Of a DNA stretch of 64,000 bases, positions 25,574 through 34,846 are shown in pieces (the stretch's first letter is position 1; each line of letters begins with the position of its first letter). Source of the DNA: JALZAQ01 sp038253885 (lineage in GTDB: Bacteria > Gemmatimonadota > Gemmatimonadetes > Gemmatimonadales > Gemmatimonadaceae); contig JBBSGP010000004.1 in assembly GCA_038253885.1 (NCBI GenBank), forward strand, positions 1 through 64,000. Reading direction: 5' to 3'. Position numbers and translations under genes: made by a program. The notes under the pieces are model-generated. The model did no database searches. It was not told the DNA's origin and was given only the letters and a program-made list of their open reading frames with translations.

Positions 25574-26541
25574 GCCGTCACATCGCGCAGCCGGGAGAGG
25601 TTCAGCGGTGCCTCGGCCTCGCCGCGGCATGCGTAGAAGCACGCCGAGCAGTTGATCGGCTCGTACTTCCGAAATTCGGTCCAGTGAAAGTCGTTGGGGA
25701 AATCCGGGCATCGCCGCACGTGACCGGTCGGATTCACGTGGATCGTGCGGACCCCGGACATGCAGCGAGGATCGAGCTCCCCGCGAAAGTATCGGGGAAT
25801 GTGCGAGAGATAGTGGTCCGAGCTGGTGATGACGCCACGATGCGCTCGCTTGAAAGCGAGCAGCTCCTCCACCAGCGAATCCACCTGCCGGAGCTGATCG
25901 GTGCGCGGCGTGTGATCCGGATTGCCGTTCTTGAGATCGGTATACGTGCTGAAGTTCACACCGACGCCGAATGCCTGGGCCTGGCGCACGATGGGCATGA
26001 TGTCGTCGAGGTTCCCGCTCTTGATGACAGTGTTGAAGCGAATGTTGTCGATCCCGATGTCGACCATCTCGGGAACGGTCCTGAGGATCTTCGCCGCGAG
26101 GCCGGGGATGCCGCGTGCCCGATCGTGACGCTCATCCAGATAGTCGAGCGAGATGCTGAACTGATTGATACCGGCGGCCCACAGCGACCGAGCACGCTCG
26201 GCGGTGAGCATGCCGCCGTGCGTGATGATCGTGATGTACTTGAGCCGCACGGCGCGATTCACCGCGCTCACGATCTCCTCGAGATCCCGGCGGAGGGTCG
26301 GCTCCCCGCCGGTGAACGTGATGAGCATCGGGTTGAAGAACCGTGCCGCATCGGCGAAGCTCTGGAGCTCGTGCGCCTTTGCCTCGGCGGGCGTCTTCCA
26401 GTAATCGCAGAAGCCGCATCGCGCATTGCAGCGCATGGTGACCTCGAAGTGCACGAGCACCGGAAAACGCTTGATGTGCAGCCAGGCGTATTTCATCGCG
26501 AACAGAGGGACGTGCCATGGACTGAAGCGCTCCGACAGCAC
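25570..26541 (-). CDS. Radical SAM protein within the hut operon, 323 aa
   Basis: Radical SAM enzyme with the cluster motif CNARCGFC (CxxxCxxC) about 40 residues from the N-terminus, then TFTGGEPTLR (the SAM-binding GGE) and a typical barrel. The C-terminal part contains CMSGVRTIHVNPTGHVRRC and CSACFYACRG, a cysteine-rich extension that may bind an auxiliary cluster. The GTG start at 26541, three bases after the hutU stop, gives VLSERFSPWHVPLFAMKYAW; ATG at 26496 is an alternative. It is trapped between hutU and hutI with a 4-bp overlap to hutI, so it is co-expressed with histidine catabolism. Its substrate is unknown. Confidence 0.85.
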   Translation of the reverse strand: MLSERFSPWHVPLFAMKYAWLHIKRFPVLVHFEVTMRCNARCGFCDYWKTPAEAKAHELQSFADAARFFNPMLITFTGGEPTLRRDLEEIVSAVNRAVRLKYITIITHGGMLTAERARSLWAAGINQFSISLDYLDERHDRARGIPGLAAKILRTVPEMVDIGIDNIRFNTVIKSGNLDDIMPIVRQAQAFGVGVNFSTYTDLKNGNPDHTPRTDQLRQVDSLVEELLAFKRAHRGVITSSDHYLSHIPRYFRGELDPRCMSGVRTIHVNPTGHVRRCPDFPNDFHWTEFRKYEPINCSACFYACRGEAEAPLNLSRLRDVTA

Positions 26542-26543
26542 GC

Positions 26544-28250
26544 TCAGCGCCGCTCGGTGAGCGGATCCATGGGGATCCGGATCCCGTGCGCGCGAGCAGT
26601 GGCGATCGCGTCCGGGTATCCGGCATCGGCGTGGCGCGCCACACCGATCCCTGGGTCGTTGGTCAGCACTCGCTCCAATCGCAACCGCATCTCGCTCGTC
26701 CCGTCGGCCACGATGACCTGTCCGGCGTGCAACGAGTTGCCGATACCCACCCCACCGCCGTGATGGAACGAAACCCACGACGCCCCGCTCGCCACGTTGA
26801 GCAGGGCGTTGAGGATCGGCCAGTCGGCGATGGCATCACTCCCATCCCGCATCGCTTCGGTCTCCCGGAAGGGGGAGGCGACGCTGCCGGTATCGAGGTG
26901 GTCGCGGCCGATGACGATGGGCGCCGACAGCTCGCCCGAGGCGACAAGATCGTTCAACGCGATGCCGAAGCGAGCACGCTCTCCCTGGCCGAGCCAGCAG
27001 ATGCGCGCCGGAAGCCCCTGCGAGTGGACCTTCGCACGCGCCAGGGTGATCCAGCGGCGCAGATGCTCATCGTGCGGAAAGAGCTCGAGCACCAGCTCAT
27101 CCGTGCGGTCCAGGTCGGCCGGATCGCCGGAGAGGGCGACCCAGCGAAAGGGGCCCTTCCCTTCGCAGAAGAGCGGCCTCACGTAGGCGGGGACGAATCC
27201 CGGAAAGTCGAACGCGTCAGTCACGCCGGCGTCGTGCGCCACCGTGCGAATGTTGTTGCCGTAGTCGAAGGTGACGGCGCCGCGGCGGCGCATCGCCAGC
27301 ATAGCACGGACGTGCTCGACGATCGACGCGATGGCACGGCGCTGGTATTCGGCGGGCTCGTCCCGGCGCAGTCGCTCCGCCTCGGCCAGCGGGAGACCGT
27401 TCGGGACGTATCCGTTCAGAGTGTCATGCGCGCTCGTCTGGTCCGTGAGCACATCCGGAGTCACGCCGCGACGAACGAGCTCCGGAAGAAGGTCGGCGGC
27501 GTTCCCGACGACACCGACCGAGAGCGCCGACCGGTCATTCCGCGCGGCGTCCGTCCACTGGAGCGCCTCGTCGAGGTCGGCTGTCACGCGGTCGCAATAG
27601 CCGGTCGCGACACGCTTCTCGATGCGCGCACGGTCGACATCGATCCCCAGGAACACAGCGCCCTGCATCGTCGCCGCCAGTGGCTGTGCACCTCCCATCC
27701 CGCCGAGCCCCGCGCTCACGACGAGACGGCCAGCGAGAGAGCCCTGAAAATGTCGGCGCGCCACCGCGCCGAACGTCTCGTACGTGCCCTGCAGGATTCC
27801 CTGTGATCCGATATAGATCCACGATCCAGCGGTCATCTGGCCATACATTGTCAGACCCTGCCGCTCGAGAGCGCGAAAGACGTCCCACGTTGCCCATCGC
27901 CCGACGAGATTGCTGTTGGCGATGAGGACGCGGGGCGCGCCGCGATGCGTCGCGAAGATGCCGACGGGCTTCCCGCTCTGTACGAGGAGCGTCTCGTGGT
28001 TCTCGAGCGACCGCAGACAGGCCACGATGGCATCGAACGAAGGCCAGTCGCGTGCCGCCTTCCCCGTGCCGCCATACACCACCAGGTCGTCCGGACGCTC
28101 GGCGACGTCAGGGTCGAGGTTGTTCATGAGCATCCGCAGGGCTGCCTCCTGCTGCCAGCCCTTGCAGGAGATCTCCTTCCCGCGCGGCGCTGTCACCCGC
28201 CGCGCCATCGCGGCCGGCGCGTCGGCGCTGGCGACGCTGGTATGCGTCAC
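26544..28250 (-). CDS. hutU: Urocanate hydratase, 568 aa
   Basis: Second step of histidine degradation: NAD-dependent hydration of urocanate. Family motifs include KGWQQEAALRMLMNNLDP near the N-terminus, VYGGTGKAARDW, YIGSQGILQGTYETF and the NAD-binding SAGLGGMGGAQPLA, with the active-site Cys region FPGFVPAYVRPLFCEG and the C-terminal FHHGGGVGIGNSLHAGQV. The GTG start at 28250 overlaps the hutH stop (GTGA) and is preferred; ATG at 28208 would shorten it by 14 residues. The protein is full length and intact. Confidence 0.96.
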   Translation of the reverse strand: MTHTSVASADAPAAMARRVTAPRGKEISCKGWQQEAALRMLMNNLDPDVAERPDDLVVYGGTGKAARDWPSFDAIVACLRSLENHETLLVQSGKPVGIFATHRGAPRVLIANSNLVGRWATWDVFRALERQGLTMYGQMTAGSWIYIGSQGILQGTYETFGAVARRHFQGSLAGRLVVSAGLGGMGGAQPLAATMQGAVFLGIDVDRARIEKRVATGYCDRVTADLDEALQWTDAARNDRSALSVGVVGNAADLLPELVRRGVTPDVLTDQTSAHDTLNGYVPNGLPLAEAERLRRDEPAEYQRRAIASIVEHVRAMLAMRRRGAVTFDYGNNIRTVAHDAGVTDAFDFPGFVPAYVRPLFCEGKGPFRWVALSGDPADLDRTDELVLELFPHDEHLRRWITLARAKVHSQGLPARICWLGQGERARFGIALNDLVASGELSAPIVIGRDHLDTGSVASPFRETEAMRDGSDAIADWPILNALLNVASGASWVSFHHGGGVGIGNSLHAGQVIVADGTSEMRLRLERVLTNDPGIGVARHADAGYPDAIATARAHGIRIPMDPLTERR

Positions 28251-29773
28251 GCCGGAGCGCCGATCACGGGAAAGACGAACCGGCCCTCGGCCAGCGCGTC
28301 GGCGAGCTTGATGATGTCGGGCGACAGGACACGGTCGCGGTCGAGACGTGGCACCTGCTCGCGAACTCGCCGGTGTCCCTCGGCGGCACCGCGCCCCGGC
28401 CGAAGCGGAGCGCGGTGGTCCAGCGCCTGCGCCCCGCACAACAGCTCGATACCGATCACGTGCTGCACGTTCCGCACGACGCGCCTCAGCTTCCACGCCG
28501 CACCCATGGCCATGGGAACCACATCCTCCTTCCCGCCACTGGTGGGTATGGTGTCGACGCTCGCCGGATGCGACAGCAGCTTGCACTCGCTGGCCAGCGA
28601 GGCGGCCGTCACCTGGGCCATCATGAATCCGGAATTGACCCCGGCGTCGCTGGTGAGAAAGGGCGGAAGTCCCTGGTTGAGGTCGGGGTGAACCAGACGG
28701 TCGATCCGCCGCTCGGCCATCGTCGCGAGGTTGGTCAGCGCGATCGCCATCACGTCCAGCGCCAGTGCGACGGCCTGTCCGTGAAAGTTACCTCCGCTCA
28801 GCACCTCACCATTCTCGAACACGAGCGGGTTGTCGGTGGCGGCGTTCAGCTCCCGGCTGACCATCCCTTCGGCGAAGCGTAGCGCATCGAGCACTGGCCC
28901 GTGCACCTGCGGGATGCAGCGCAGCGCGTATGCGTCCTGGACCCGCGGATCGTCGCGCCGGTGCGATTCCCGAATCTCGCTGCCGGCGAGCAGCGAGCGC
29001 ATGAGAGCCGCCGACTCCGCCTGACCGACCTGTCCACGAGCCTCGTGGATGCGCTCGTCGAATGCCACCGGTGTGCCGAGCAGGCCTTCGAGCGACATCG
29101 CCCCGGCGACGTGGGCGCTGCGCCACAGCCGCATCGCGTCCACGAGCGCCAGCGCGGCAACCGCGGTGTGCGCCTGTGTGCCATTGATCAGGGTGAGTCC
29201 CTCCTTGGCGCCGAGCCGCAGCGGCTCGAGCCCGCACGACTTCAACATCTCTCCGGCAGAGCCCTCGCGGCCGTCGCGGCGGAGAGTTCCCTCGCCGATC
29301 ATCGCCAGCGCGAGATGGGCGAGCGGCGCCAGGTCACCGCTTGCGCCCACGCTTCCCTGCTCCGGGATCGCCGGCCAGAGCCCCTGATTGAGCATCGAGG
29401 TGAGCAGATCGACGAGCACGACGCGCGCACCGGAATATCCCTTCGCCACGACATTCGCGCGGAGCAGCATCATCGCCCGCACCTCGCGCTCGGGCAGCAG
29501 CGGCCCGACGCCAGCGGCGTGGCTGCGCACGAGATTCTCCTGGAGCTCGGCAATGCGCTGCGGCGGAATCGACACATCGGACAGCTTGCCAAACCCTGTC
29601 GTGACGCCATAGACGACGTCGTTCCGGCGTACGATCTCATCCACGATCGCGCGGGTGCGCCCCACCCTCGCGCGCGCGCCGGGCGCGACCTCGACAGAGG
29701 CGCGCCCGGCGGACACGGCGAAGACGGCATCCAACGTCAGAGACTCGCCGTCGATCGTGATGGTCTGCGTCAT
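28247..29773 (-). CDS. hutH: Histidine ammonia-lyase, 508 aa
   Basis: First step of histidine degradation, releasing ammonia to give urocanate. The Ala-Ser-Gly that cyclises to the MIO electrophile is at residues 144-146 (SVGASGDLAPLAH). VVYGVTTGFG supplies the catalytic Tyr, and the C-terminal SGGKEDVVPM and the QPFLTSDAG-like region follow. ATG at 29773 begins MTQTITIDGES. It is the first gene of hutH-hutU-radical SAM-hutI. Only about 31 bp separate it from the FN3 lipoprotein gene upstream, so the operon promoter may lie inside or before that gene. No hutC-like repressor is in view. Confidence 0.96.
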   Translation of the reverse strand: MTQTITIDGESLTLDAVFAVSAGRASVEVAPGARARVGRTRAIVDEIVRRNDVVYGVTTGFGKLSDVSIPPQRIAELQENLVRSHAAGVGPLLPEREVRAMMLLRANVVAKGYSGARVVLVDLLTSMLNQGLWPAIPEQGSVGASGDLAPLAHLALAMIGEGTLRRDGREGSAGEMLKSCGLEPLRLGAKEGLTLINGTQAHTAVAALALVDAMRLWRSAHVAGAMSLEGLLGTPVAFDERIHEARGQVGQAESAALMRSLLAGSEIRESHRRDDPRVQDAYALRCIPQVHGPVLDALRFAEGMVSRELNAATDNPLVFENGEVLSGGNFHGQAVALALDVMAIALTNLATMAERRIDRLVHPDLNQGLPPFLTSDAGVNSGFMMAQVTAASLASECKLLSHPASVDTIPTSGGKEDVVPMAMGAAWKLRRVVRNVQHVIGIELLCGAQALDHRAPLRPGRGAAEGHRRVREQVPRLDRDRVLSPDIIKLADALAEGRFVFPVIGAPA

Positions 29774-29804
29774 CCGACGAATGTCGGAGCGCAGACGGGG
29801 CAAT

Positions 29805-30929
29805 TCAAGGGGAGCCGCTGCCTCCGGGACGTACGCGGCGGAGCTCCGGATTCCCCGGATCGGTCTGGTACGACCAGTCGAAGATGACGTAGTCGCTTCC
29901 GACCATCGTCACCCTGATCGCGCCATAGTGCAGGCCATCGGTGAGCCTCGTCTCGAACACGTAACCCATTCCCGGAAAAACGCGCACGCCGGCGAGACCA
30001 AATCCGGATGCCGGGGCCACGTCGATTCCCGTCAGATCAGCCACGGGTCCGTAGGACGCGATGCGCGTCCCTGCCCGCACCGGAAGCAGGGAGAGCGTCC
30101 CGTCGGCGGCGCGATCCACGACGAAGTCGGCGTCGGCTCGCGTGGACGGCAGAACGGAGCCGAACTGGCCCGTGGCCGGGACGAAGAAGGCAAAGCCGCT
30201 CTGGGTCGGCTGCGTCTGCCTCGAATAGACGATGACGTTGCGCGCATCGAGGCGGGGCGTGTCGGCGCGCGGCCGGGTCCACACACTCTCGTGGCCGTCG
30301 CGGCTGATCGTGCTCACCGCGAAGCAGCGCGGCACGCCGTTCGGGAGACCGGTGACGAGAAAGTCCTCCGACACCGTTGTACCTTCGAGCGACCAGCTCG
30401 CGGCGTCGCACAGCCCCCGATCCAGATCGTACGAGGTCGAGTACACGCGGTAATAGTCGAACAGCGTCGGGGCCGCCAGGCGGGCATTCGGCGACCAGGT
30501 GAGCTGCACGCCGCGATTGAGGGAGAGCGAGGTGAGGGTCGCGGCCGCTCCCAGCCGGTTGCGCTCATCCACCGTCACCGAGGCGGAGGGCGCGCTCTCG
30601 CGGCCGGACAGGTTCTGGGCCGTCACCTGATACTGCAGGTGCGGCAATCCACGATCGTCGAACGAAGCGGAGCTCGTTTCGGCGCGCCGGCTCCACGCAT
30701 CGGTGACGCTGGCACGCGAGTACACGACATAGCCCGCGAGACGGTTGTCGTTGACCGGATCCCACGTCAGCCGCAGTCCCTCCGGGCGATCCGGCTCCCC
30801 GCTCGGAACGAGCTGATAGCTCAGGTTGACGGGCGAAGCCAGCAGGGCGTCCGGCGCCACGATCGAGCGATCGTACGAGCAAGCGGCGAACGCGAGCAGC
30901 GAAGATGCCTTGACCAGGCGTGAGCGCAT
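29805..30929 (-). CDS. Lipoprotein with fibronectin type III-like domains, 374 aa
   Basis: The start at ATG 30929 gives a lipoprotein signal, MRSRLVKASSLLAFAAC, with lipobox Cys17. Two FN3-like domains follow: the first carries LRLTWDPVNDNRLAGYVVYSRAS, the second VQLTWSPNARL...YYRVYST. A C-terminal beta-rich region has no family I recognise. The protein is probably anchored in the outer membrane, facing periplasm or surface. A longer frame to 31013 is open but lacks a signal. It lies between lptD and hutH on the same strand with 157 bp upstream. Function unknown. Confidence 0.8.
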   Translation of the reverse strand: MRSRLVKASSLLAFAACSYDRSIVAPDALLASPVNLSYQLVPSGEPDRPEGLRLTWDPVNDNRLAGYVVYSRASVTDAWSRRAETSSASFDDRGLPHLQYQVTAQNLSGRESAPSASVTVDERNRLGAAATLTSLSLNRGVQLTWSPNARLAAPTLFDYYRVYSTSYDLDRGLCDAASWSLEGTTVSEDFLVTGLPNGVPRCFAVSTISRDGHESVWTRPRADTPRLDARNVIVYSRQTQPTQSGFAFFVPATGQFGSVLPSTRADADFVVDRAADGTLSLLPVRAGTRIASYGPVADLTGIDVAPASGFGLAGVRVFPGMGYVFETRLTDGLHYGAIRVTMVGSDYVIFDWSYQTDPGNPELRRVRPGGSGSP

Positions 30930-31086
30930 GCGGTCTCCAGTCGGATGTCGCGTTCCCTCAACGCACCCGCCGGACCGTTCGTGGCCGTTGAGGAAAGTCG
31001 TTGCGCGACACACGCTTGCGCGCGGATGCCGCTACCGCCTGTCACCTGCCGCGGACGGCGAACTGCTCTCCCGGCGGGTCAGCGGC

Positions 31087-34035
31087 TCAGAAGCCGGGAC
31101 GGTACGTGCGACGATCGTAGTTGAACTTGAGGTCCGGCTCGGCGTTCAGCGCGATGAAGAAATTGAACGCGAAATTTCCGTTCGGGGCCTGAGTGAACGC
31201 CCAGATCGCGCGCCAGTCATGGAGCGAGCGTTGAAGCGTCACCTGATGATCGGCGAACTGGCTCCGGGTGAAGTCGTAGCCGGTCGTCCACTGCACCGCC
31301 CACTTCGGGGTGACGTTGAACGAGAAGTTACCGCGCAACGTGCTCGTGGGGGGGAAGCGCACGAATCGTCCGCCGGCGGTCGTTTGAGCGACGGTATCGC
31401 TGGGCTGCTGATTCTGTCGAATGCAGTTGCCGAGCACGATGGGATCGAAGATTCCCTGGCACCTGGTGCGCGGATCGAAGGTGATCACCGGGCCTGTTCC
31501 GACCGGCGGCCTTTGCCGGTTGGACGAGAAGCTGAGGGACGCTTCCCAACCCTGTCCCTCCGACACACCGATCGGAAAACGACTCGATGCGCCACCGCCG
31601 ACGCGCGGAGACTGCGCGAGACCGCCGGGGATTCCTCCGCCAGCCTGTGACGCCGCTGGAACGGTGGCCGAATCCCGGGGCACCGCCTGACCGAAGAGCC
31701 GCGTCAGAACAGCGAACGGGTTGTTGCCACGCGACACCGAGAACGTCGCGTTGATGTTGTCGCGGTAGGGCTTGAAGCGCGCGGTGTCACTGAGCGGGTC
31801 TCCCTGAAAGAGCGAGTAGCCGACGTTCAGGTCGAAGCCGGGCAAGAGATCGGAGCGGGCGCTGTAGCTGAAGCTGGGAGTGGTGAACCCGCTGGCGCGG
31901 GTCTTCCGCGCACGCTCGAAGTCGTACGTGATCGAGGAGAAATTCAGCGCCAGGAGCCTGATCTTCTCGCCCGCGTCCGGGTTGCTATCGCCGCGGCTCC
32001 GCAGCTTGGCCTCGAAATTCTGGGTCAGGCCGAAGGAGACCTGATTCTGCGCCAGATTGCCGAGATACCCCGCGCTGGTGCTGCCCAGTGCCGCCAGGAA
32101 CGCTTCGCTCACCTTCGCCGCCGGAGCGAAGGCGTAGCTCACGCTCGGAGTAAGCGAATGCCGGATGCGTGTGAACGGACCGAAACCCGGGAGAAAACCG
32201 AAAAGCGTGGGTGTGGCATTCAACGAGTACTGCAGCCGCTTGGACTGATGCACGTACTCGCCGCCCGTCCGCTCACTTCGCACCCAATACCCGTGCGGGT
32301 CGACGTTGCTGATCTGTACCGACGGCACGATGTTGAAACGACCTTGCCCGATGCGGGGCAGATCGATTCCGGTCTGGTAATCCACCGACGTCAGGAAAGT
32401 GCGCTCGTACACGCGAGTGGTCCGCGTTGTATCGACGCCCGACACGGTGGTGATCGTTCGTTCTTCCGGATAGTCGTGCTCGACGTCGTTCACCGTGATG
32501 CTGTTGCGCCAGTTGAAATCGAAGATCCGGAACGGCGTCTGGAAGCTGAGGGAGCTGTTGCGGGCGTCACGCTTGATCGCCGAGCTGTCCAGCACACCGG
32601 CCGCGTTGGTGAAGTAGCGAAAGCCAAAGCCCGCCCCAGCGGCGTCGAGATTGAACTGCTGCGCATTGTTGACCGCCAGTTGCGGCGACCAGGCGAGCCA
32701 GCTCCCGGCCGTGATCGGGCGCGTCGTCACGCTGAAATTTGGAAATTCCTGGTCGACCTGAGCTCGACCCGGATACTGCCGGCGCGAGCCCCCGACACTG
32801 AAGTTCGCCGGCCCGAGCTGGTTCTGGAAGTTCAGCAGCGAGGAGATGACCGCCAGCGCCTGGGCGATGTTGAATGACTGTTGGCGTTGCAGAGTCGTGC
32901 TGGTGACGTAGTTGAAGTTGGCGTTGAGGTGGCTCTGCTGTGAGAGGTCCTGCTGATGCTGCCACGAGATCGCCGTGTTGGTATTACCGGTGGTGAAGCT
33001 CGATCGAGACACGCCCAGCCGACCGGTGAGGAAGCGATCGAGCCAGTGGTAGCGCAGCTCTCCGTTATAGCGGGTCCATCCGGGGTCGCCGTCCGTCGCC
33101 GCCGCTCCGCTCCGCCAATCCATCGACGCCTCGGCGTCGGCGTAATCGCTGAGCGCGAAGTAGTAGCCGATGTTCTCGATCTGCCGCCGGTACGATGTGC
33201 TGCTCCTGACGATGTCTCCCACTCCGACGCGCGGTGGGAGGATGCCGCTGCGCCGCCCCGATCTCATGTCCTGGAAGAGAAAGGGCAGGATCATCACCGG
33301 GATGTCGGCGATGTACAGAACGGCTGGCCGCGCGACGAGAAGTCTGCCCTGTATGAGCTTGACCTCCTTCACCTCGAAGTGGTAGTGCGGATACGTGAGA
33401 TCGCAGCTCGTCACGCTTCCATCGCGCGCGTAGATTGTGCGCTGTTGGTTGGCGGTGTCACTCGCGAATCCGGCGCGATCGCCGTGAACGAACCAGCGCT
33501 GCCCTTCTTCCACCGAGGTGCTCAACTCCGAGATCGTTCCCTGCTGGCGGCGAATGTCGTAGGTGATGCGGCGCGAGAGAACGTCATCGCTTCCCTGCGA
33601 TGGATCGCGCAGGATGCTCGTGTCTCCCTGGGCGCTCGCCGCCAGCACCGTCTTGGTCGAATCGTCGTAGATCACGGTATCGGCCACCAGCGTCGTCTGT
33701 CCCCGCTGGATGGCGGCCGTGCCCACGACATCCAGCCGGTGCTTGCGGGCGTCGAACGTCACGCGCGATCCCTGATAGCGGGTCGCGGTGTATCCCTGCC
33801 TCGCCAGCAACGCATCCAGGACGGAATCGGGCGCATCCCAGATCACGATCTCGCCGCGCTTCTGATGCGTCGAGTCGCGCTTGAGGGAATCGCGGCCGGT
33901 GCGGACGGCGCCGTCGACGGGACGCGTCGTCACTGTCGTGTCCCCTTTGCCACGGCCGACCTTCACCTGGTGCTGCGCTCCGAGCGCCATCGGAGCCATC
34001 AGCAAAGCTCCGACCGCCAACAGACCTTTCCTCAC
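31087..34035 (-). CDS. lptD: LPS-assembly outer-membrane protein LptD, 982 aa
   Basis: Inserts lipopolysaccharide into the outer leaflet. Signal peptide MRKGLLAVGALLMAPMALGAQ, then an OstA/LptA-like beta-jellyroll domain (VTFDARKHRLDVVGTAAIQRG, DTVIYDD) and a long C-terminal barrel beginning around the LPFLFQDMRSGRRSGILPP segment, which is characteristic of LptD. The last residue is Phe (YRPGF), as in many barrel proteins. ATG at 34035 overlaps the tatC stop (ATGA). No LptE is seen nearby. It implies a true LPS-containing diderm, consistent with gmhA. Confidence 0.9.
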   Translation of the reverse strand: MRKGLLAVGALLMAPMALGAQHQVKVGRGKGDTTVTTRPVDGAVRTGRDSLKRDSTHQKRGEIVIWDAPDSVLDALLARQGYTATRYQGSRVTFDARKHRLDVVGTAAIQRGQTTLVADTVIYDDSTKTVLAASAQGDTSILRDPSQGSDDVLSRRITYDIRRQQGTISELSTSVEEGQRWFVHGDRAGFASDTANQQRTIYARDGSVTSCDLTYPHYHFEVKEVKLIQGRLLVARPAVLYIADIPVMILPFLFQDMRSGRRSGILPPRVGVGDIVRSSTSYRRQIENIGYYFALSDYADAEASMDWRSGAAATDGDPGWTRYNGELRYHWLDRFLTGRLGVSRSSFTTGNTNTAISWQHQQDLSQQSHLNANFNYVTSTTLQRQQSFNIAQALAVISSLLNFQNQLGPANFSVGGSRRQYPGRAQVDQEFPNFSVTTRPITAGSWLAWSPQLAVNNAQQFNLDAAGAGFGFRYFTNAAGVLDSSAIKRDARNSSLSFQTPFRIFDFNWRNSITVNDVEHDYPEERTITTVSGVDTTRTTRVYERTFLTSVDYQTGIDLPRIGQGRFNIVPSVQISNVDPHGYWVRSERTGGEYVHQSKRLQYSLNATPTLFGFLPGFGPFTRIRHSLTPSVSYAFAPAAKVSEAFLAALGSTSAGYLGNLAQNQVSFGLTQNFEAKLRSRGDSNPDAGEKIRLLALNFSSITYDFERARKTRASGFTTPSFSYSARSDLLPGFDLNVGYSLFQGDPLSDTARFKPYRDNINATFSVSRGNNPFAVLTRLFGQAVPRDSATVPAASQAGGGIPGGLAQSPRVGGGASSRFPIGVSEGQGWEASLSFSSNRQRPPVGTGPVITFDPRTRCQGIFDPIVLGNCIRQNQQPSDTVAQTTAGGRFVRFPPTSTLRGNFSFNVTPKWAVQWTTGYDFTRSQFADHQVTLQRSLHDWRAIWAFTQAPNGNFAFNFFIALNAEPDLKFNYDRRTYRPGF

Positions 34036-34823
34036 ACGAGGGCCCCGGCGGCGCTATCGGCCTCCGCCTCCATCGCCACGAGGCGTCGCCGGCGCCGGCG
34101 CTCGACGACGTACGAGAGGACGACACTGGCCTCGAACAGAATGTAGAGCGGCACCGCCATGGCGATGGTCGTGTAGATCAGGTCACCAGGCGTCAGGAAC
34201 GCCCCGATGAAGACACACGCCACGATCGCGTGCCGGCGGTACCGATTCAGGAACGCCGGAGTCACGATCCCGAGCGCGGCCAGGCCGAGGATGACGATCG
34301 GCAGCTCGAACGCGACGCCGAACGCCAGCGCCATGCTCACGGCGAACCCGAAGTAGTCGGTGGCGGTGATCATCGGCTCCAGTCCGCCCGTCTGGAAATC
34401 CATGAGCCAGGGGATCGCCAGAGGCAGCACGACGAAGTACGCGAGGGCCACTCCGCTCAGGAACAGCAGCGTGGCCGCGGCGAGAAGCGGCATGACGAGC
34501 TTCTTCTCGTTCTGATAGAGTGCCGGCGCGACGAACGCCCACAGCTGATACACGATCACCGGCAAGGCGAGCATGAGCCCGAAGCCGAGCGACGCGTTGA
34601 GCACGATCGAGAATGGGTCTCCCGGATGGGTATAGACCAGCTTGTGGCCGTGCAGCGAAGGAAGAATCGGCTTCTCGAGCACCCTGATGACATCGACGTT
34701 GAACATGATGAAGAAGCCGATTCCGACACCTACGGCCACGGCGAGCACGGACCAGATGATGCGCCAGCGCAGCTCCTCGAGGTGATCGAGGAAAGGCATC
34801 TCGGTGGTCGCGTCCTTCGGCAT
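34032..34823 (-). CDS. tatC: Sec-independent protein translocase TatC, 263 aa
   Basis: Receptor of the twin-arginine export system. The N-terminal cytoplasmic motif MPFLDHLEELRWRI is diagnostic, and six membrane helices are visible, including FIMFNVDVI, LGFGLMLALPVIVYQLWAF, LLFLSGVALAYFVVLPLAI and FGVAFELPIVILGLAALGIV, with the conserved Glu in FELP. The ATG at 34823 is chosen because AGGAG sits five bases upstream; a GTG at 34829 would overlap that site. tatA/B is not in the window. The gene is tied to lptD by a 4-bp overlap. Confidence 0.95.
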   Translation of the reverse strand: MPKDATTEMPFLDHLEELRWRIIWSVLAVAVGVGIGFFIMFNVDVIRVLEKPILPSLHGHKLVYTHPGDPFSIVLNASLGFGLMLALPVIVYQLWAFVAPALYQNEKKLVMPLLAAATLLFLSGVALAYFVVLPLAIPWLMDFQTGGLEPMITATDYFGFAVSMALAFGVAFELPIVILGLAALGIVTPAFLNRYRRHAIVACVFIGAFLTPGDLIYTTIAMAVPLYILFEASVVLSYVVERRRRRRLVAMEAEADSAAGALV

Positions 34824-34846
34824 CGACACTCCTCTCTGGCCCGCCG

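Noticed and set aside
26496..26778. Extended N-terminus of the hut radical SAM protein up to 26778
   Set aside because: The additional residues overlap hutU and are Arg-rich and unlike a protein; GTG at 26541 fits the operon.
30956..30993. 8-bp inverted repeat CCTCAACG / CGTTGAGG after lptD
   Set aside because: Large 22-nt loop and no U-tract in the direction of transcription; too weak to call a terminator.
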